Origin: Nymphaea colorata
Lineage: Eukaryota > Streptophyta > Magnoliopsida > Nymphaeales > Nymphaeaceae
Direction: 5' to 3'
Length of the DNA: 60,000 nucleotides
Assembly: GCF_008831285.2 (NCBI RefSeq)
Contig: NC_045150.1
Span: forward strand, 5,904,001 to 5,964,000
Within the stretch, counting starts at the first letter, position 1; each line of letters begins with the position of its first letter. A program made the translations under genes and the position numbers. This document shows positions 59,473 through 60,000 of this stretch, one piece after another. The notes beneath the pieces are model-generated. The model was given only the letters and a program-made list of their open reading frames with translations. It was not told the origin of the DNA and did no database searches.

Positions 59473-59679
59473 TGTTGAAAAGTCGTGTCTCATCAAGATA
59501 AGGCGAATCAATCTTGTTAGGAAATTTTATCTAGAGCTAATCCTTGATGTTAGGCAAGATTTGAGGTTTCTATGTATATCACCAAAATCAAAGTAACTAT
59601 ATATTGTGTAGTCGACAATGAATAAAATCACTCTCTCTTCTCTCGTTTTCCTCTTTTTCTTTGGTTCTTTCCTTTCACA
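59473..59679 (+). repeat. 3' LTR of the copia element
   Basis: Starts TGTTGAAAAGTCGTGTCTCA straight after the purine tract and ends near TTCCTTTCACA. It matches the 5' LTR with scattered substitutions. Confidence 0.88.
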
Positions 59680-60000
59680 AAACTTTAATAGGATTTTCCT
59701 CTCATTACAATTCTCTTCTCTTGTTCTCCAACCTTGGGAGCTTTTTCAATCATGTTAAAAATTTACACAGTTTCGCCGGTCGAAATCTCTCCATCTCCGA
59801 CCGCCCCTATCCTGAAACAGAGTATTCTAACAGCTCTGTTCAAACCGACGCAGTGATTACTATCAACGTCCAAACGCCATCAAAGTGCTCAGGTCAGTTC
59901 CTCATCTTCTTGCAGTTCCGACAAGCCCAAGCTTGTTCGTTGTCATGGATCCCACCGGCCGGAATCAGCTGATTTCCAGCCACCAGTCAGGTGTCTGTTG
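59680..60000. other. 3' flank of the copia, partial open frame
   Basis: An open + strand frame runs to about 59972 with no recognised motif. It may be the start of something beyond the window. Confidence 0.3.

Larger units (their letters stand above)
53180..59679 (+). mobile_element. Complete but dead Ty1/copia retrotransposon
   Basis: About 6.5 kb bounded by two similar direct LTRs that start TGTTGAAAAGTCGTGTCT. Order: 5' LTR, a long leader, gag, protease, integrase, RT, RNase H, a purine tract (CTTGAAGGAGAG) and 3' LTR. Integrase before RT defines the copia type. Several stops and frameshifts break gag and pol, so it cannot move by itself. The leader holds an EF-hand gene fragment and about 890 bases of unplaced DNA. 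No matching target duplication was seen. Confidence 0.9.

Overview
This window is nuclear DNA of a flowering plant. It is AT-rich and packed with transposon relics. Its genes are split by GT-AG introns and encode plant proteins: purine permeases, a chloroplast galactolipid synthase and a WD40 protein of the TTG1/LWD group. The species cannot be fixed from the sequence.

Five protein genes are well supported. Two purine permease (PUP) genes stand tail to tail (197-1727 on + and 5265-7235 on -), each with a tiny first exon and a long second exon. An LRAT-domain (NlpC/P60-like thiol acyltransferase) gene lies on - at 13937-16116 in two exons. A complete seven-exon digalactosyldiacylglycerol synthase 1 gene (DGD1) runs 26751-33504. 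A single-exon WD40 gene of the TTG1/LWD family is at 37940-38965. The genes look functionally unrelated. There is no operon-like logic, and only the PUP pair is a local duplication.

The rest is mostly transposon-derived. A complete but dead Ty1/copia element spans 53180-59679, with both LTRs, gag, protease, integrase, RT and RNase H. Its leader carries a degenerate EF-hand (calmodulin-like) gene fragment. A second, truncated copia lies on - at 49985-52500, and a small copia RT scrap is near 25.2 kb. LINE scraps are at 18.4-19.0 kb and 36.7 kb. Non-autonomous families include hAT-like MITEs with GGGGCGGAGC-type ends, a tRNA-derived SINE family, GAGCTCGA-rich elements (four copies), GGCCC-ended elements with AT-rich cores, TGTGCAC-ended AT-rich elements and GGATTCAAAT-rich elements. 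Microsatellites and several young tandem duplications complete the picture.

The most notable points are: (1) the PUP pair has near-identical second exons but diverged first exons, introns and flanks, which suggests gene conversion between inverted arms; (2) the copia element has captured host gene sequence and has a long insertion between its 5' LTR and primer-binding site; (3) the WD40 protein mixes LWD-like and TTG1-like features; (4) a perfect 156-bp tandem duplication carrying a G-box lies just downstream of DGD1.
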